NCBI RefSeq assembly: GCF_023256435.1
Contig: NZ_JAGDXM010000019.1
Span: 1 to 43,132, forward strand
Origin: Thermoplasma sp.
Lineage (GTDB): Archaea > Thermoplasmatota > Thermoplasmata > Thermoplasmatales > Thermoplasmataceae
Reading direction: 5' to 3'
Length of the DNA: 43,132 bases
The notes under the pieces are model-generated. The model was not told the origin of the DNA. It worked only from the letters and a program-made list of their open reading frames with translations, and ran no database searches. The translations under genes and the position numbers were made by a program. Positions 40,836 to 43,132 of the stretch are shown one piece after another; the first letter of the stretch is position 1, and every line of letters starts with the position of its first letter.

Positions 40836-41278
40836 CTCATGTAACCGTGTTTAAAGGCATAATAAACTCCGAATAGCGGCATGGCCAGAAATATCAGAGT
40901 TTCGATAAACTTTATAAGGCCAAGCTGTTTGAAATCCACAGCCCATGGAAATAGAAGGAGCATATCAATATCAAAAACAATGAAGAGAAGAACAACGACA
41001 TAATACTGATTTATTGATGGTTTTCCCCATATCTCCCTTGCCACCTCTCCGCTTTCATAGGGTTCAAGATATTTCTGGTCAACGCCAGGTGGAGCATCCT
41101 CATATGCTGCCTTTTTCAATATGGTTTCTGGATCTAGCTTAATCGTGTTGTCTCCATACCTGTTGGCACCAAGGGCGGGCAGAATTTTAAAGCCGAATAT
41201 CAATGCCAGAGGTATAACGACGATGATTATGAGCAGAGGGATATACCCATCTAACATATTGAGAGTATCGTTTGACAT
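40823..41278 (-). CDS. nuoA: Complex I subunit A
   Basis: [35 protein letters not shown]; start trimmed to ATG 41278 ([11 protein letters not shown]), since the track start is TTG. Confidence 0.9.
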   Translation of the reverse strand: MSNDTLNMLDGYIPLLIIIVVIPLALIFGFKILPALGANRYGDNTIKLDPETILKKAAYEDAPPGVDQKYLEPYESGEVAREIWGKPSINQYYVVVLLFIVFDIDMLLLFPWAVDFKQLGLIKFIETLIFLAMPLFGVYYAFKHGYMRWLK

Positions 41279-41417
41279 TATATAAGATTTCTTTTGTAAA
41301 TCCTGACCGATAATGTGATAATTTGAATTCGTGTATTTTTTTAAGATAATCGTCAAATCATAACCTATAACGTAATTGAATGAATCTTTCTGATCCAATC
41401 ATTCATAAATATGATCA

Positions 41418-41444
41418 AATTAGATGAAAAACTAACCTTTATAT
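41418..41444 (+). promoter_or_regulatory. BRE/TATA-like element between nuoA and gatE
   Basis: aattagatgaaaaactaacctttatataacgc: A-rich stretch followed by CTTTATATAA, matching the archaeal promoter layout on the + strand; the TATA core is near-palindromic and could serve either strand. Confidence 0.4.
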
Positions 41445-41497
41445 AACGCATTCATACATTTTATTAATATTTTTAGATAAAATATATATTAAATTAA

Positions 41498-43132
41498 TCA
41501 TTTTTTATTTTTTATTTCAAGGAAGCATTCGATCGCTACTCTGGGATCGAATACTCTCTCAGTACGATCCTTAATCAGTGCAATCACTGAACCCTGACTC
41601 ACGTCGCCGCGATCTCTTAAAATTTCTTCGATCATGTTTCTCAGATCTTCCTTCGTGAGTTCTTGTATCCTCGGATCACGTAATGCTGACTCAACATCCC
41701 CGGTCTCATAAGCTATTTCGAAGGCCTTTTCCAGCTGATATCTGTCAAAATGCAGTTCACTTGATCTCCTGCACAGATCCAAGATTACGTCCTGATCCAG
41801 CGCCCTCTTGTACTTCCTTTCAAGGTCAGGTATGATCTGCGTGATCAATCTTGCGGCCTCTCTAGCGTCCACAAGATCTGCCATTTTTTCAAAGGTATAT
41901 ACAAGCATTTCGGACGCTATATATTCAGCGTTCTGCCGCGATATTGCGTATTTCACCACGAGATCCTGCACAACTTCATTGTACGTTCTGGATTTTATGG
42001 AATCGGCAAGGGCCATCAGATCATCGTCAACTGAAATCAATGGTACATCGGTCTCTGGATACATCCGATCTTTTCCAGGCATAGGCCTTAGAAATACGGT
42101 GCCTTCGCTGGATGGCCCCCTAGTTTCCGACAGATCCATGCTCAGGATCTTTTCAATCCTATTGAACACTGCTGATTCTATGACGTTTACACGCGATGGA
42201 TCCATGGCTATCAAAATCACTGCATCCTCCTCCCTCTTGCCGAAGAAAGAGTATATGTCCTCTATCTCCTCCTCGCTCAGACCGTATCCTGGCAGTTCAT
42301 CGGAGTGTATCACACCCTTGATACCATAGGATTTCACTAGATCCGCTATCTCCTTTCCCATCCTCAATTTACCGTTTTTAAGGGTTCCGGCCATATTTCT
42401 CAGAAGCGATCCATAAATTCTGCCCTTCTCCAGCCCGCTTCTGATGATCTTGGATTTCGTGTTTTTGAAGCGATCCGATACATCCACAAGCCTGAAACTT
42501 GATCTGTCAATTCCGCCTCTTGATTTTATTATATCTACGGCAACTCGTAGATTCTCCTGCCTCTCTTTTTCATATTCTATAACGTCCTTGATCTGAGCAA
42601 GCTTCGAAACTCCCTTGATTTCAACCCTGCCATATCCCATTGAAAAATTGACATCCTGCCTGACGGCGTCGACCGTTCTCCGCGCATTTCCAGTTGAGAT
42701 GACCATGTATCCGATGGTGCGCGCCACTTCGACCGCATGCTCCTCATCTATTATATCGGGCTCTGTTGATATTTCAATCAACGGTATACCAAGCCTGTCA
42801 AGCGAATACACCACCTTACCTCCGTTTTCCTCAATTTTCCTGGCAGCATCCTCCTCCAGACAGACCGTAGAAATCCTGACTGACCCCCTGCTTGTATCGA
42901 CATGACCATTTATCCCTATTATGGCTGTCCTTTGAAAACCCGTGGTATTCGATCCATCTATCACTATCTTCCTCATGTATGTTATATGATCCAGAATATC
43001 GCACTTCAGGGCCCTGCTGACTGCAATGGCTGTGGCTATTGCTTTGGGATCTGGCCTCTTTGGAGGCTCTTCATCCATCTCCACCAAGCAGGAATTATCT
43101 GTAGCTATATATTCAAAAACTCTTGAACGCAT
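41498..43132 (-). CDS. gatE: Glu-tRNA(Gln) amidotransferase subunit E, truncated at the window edge
   Basis: ETDVPLISVDDDLMALA; GatB/GatE-type central and C-terminal domains; N-terminus continues past 43132. Confidence 0.92.
   Translation of the reverse strand: MRSRVFEYIATDNSCLVEMDEEPPKRPDPKAIATAIAVSRALKCDILDHITYMRKIVIDGSNTTGFQRTAIIGINGHVDTSRGSVRISTVCLEEDAARKIEENGGKVVYSLDRLGIPLIEISTEPDIIDEEHAVEVARTIGYMVISTGNARRTVDAVRQDVNFSMGYGRVEIKGVSKLAQIKDVIEYEKERQENLRVAVDIIKSRGGIDRSSFRLVDVSDRFKNTKSKIIRSGLEKGRIYGSLLRNMAGTLKNGKLRMGKEIADLVKSYGIKGVIHSDELPGYGLSEEEIEDIYSFFGKREEDAVILIAMDPSRVNVIESAVFNRIEKILSMDLSETRGPSSEGTVFLRPMPGKDRMYPETDVPLISVDDDLMALADSIKSRTYNEVVQDLVVKYAISRQNAEYIASEMLVYTFEKMADLVDAREAARLITQIIPDLERKYKRALDQDVILDLCRRSSELHFDRYQLEKAFEIAYETGDVESALRDPRIQELTKEDLRNMIEEILRDRGDVSQGSVIALIKDRTERVFDPRVAIECFLEIKNKK

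Overview
The window is a gene-dense archaeal chromosomal segment with Thermoplasma-like content. The genus is inferred from gene content, one protein resembling T. acidophilum TA0938, and AT-rich short intergenic regions. I did not see a CRISPR array, rRNA, transposase or prophage. Main blocks: an archaeosine-synthase-like gene; tRNA-Ser(GCU) abutting a 53-aa ORF; a Taw2-like methyltransferase-fold gene; an Lsm / small coiled-coil / Csl4 cluster; an ArsR-like regulator followed by an aTrm56-HD fusion; truA; an MFS transporter; an M20 peptidase; a HAD phosphatase; proS; a TA0938-like Cys-rich protein overlapping a zinc-finger/TenA-PqqC-like protein; tRNA-Leu(CAA) followed by a Pcc1-like ORF; two TFB genes (one with gar1, one with guaAA); a Nog1-like GTPase followed by gltX; aspS; a 3-hydroxyacyl-CoA dehydrogenase; MBF1; fibrillarin; queD-queC; malate dehydrogenase; a GvpD/KaiC-like ATPase; a peroxiredoxin; hemB; a 12-gene complex I operon (nuoABCDHIJJKLMN, no EFG) followed by two small uncharacterised ORFs; and a truncated gatE at the right edge. 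The best candidates for something undescribed are the zinc-finger/HDO-like plus TA0938-like pair, the two ORFs at the end of the nuo operon, the aTrm56-HD fusion with its regulator, the orphan GvpD-like ATPase, and several small ORFs and structured intergenic elements.
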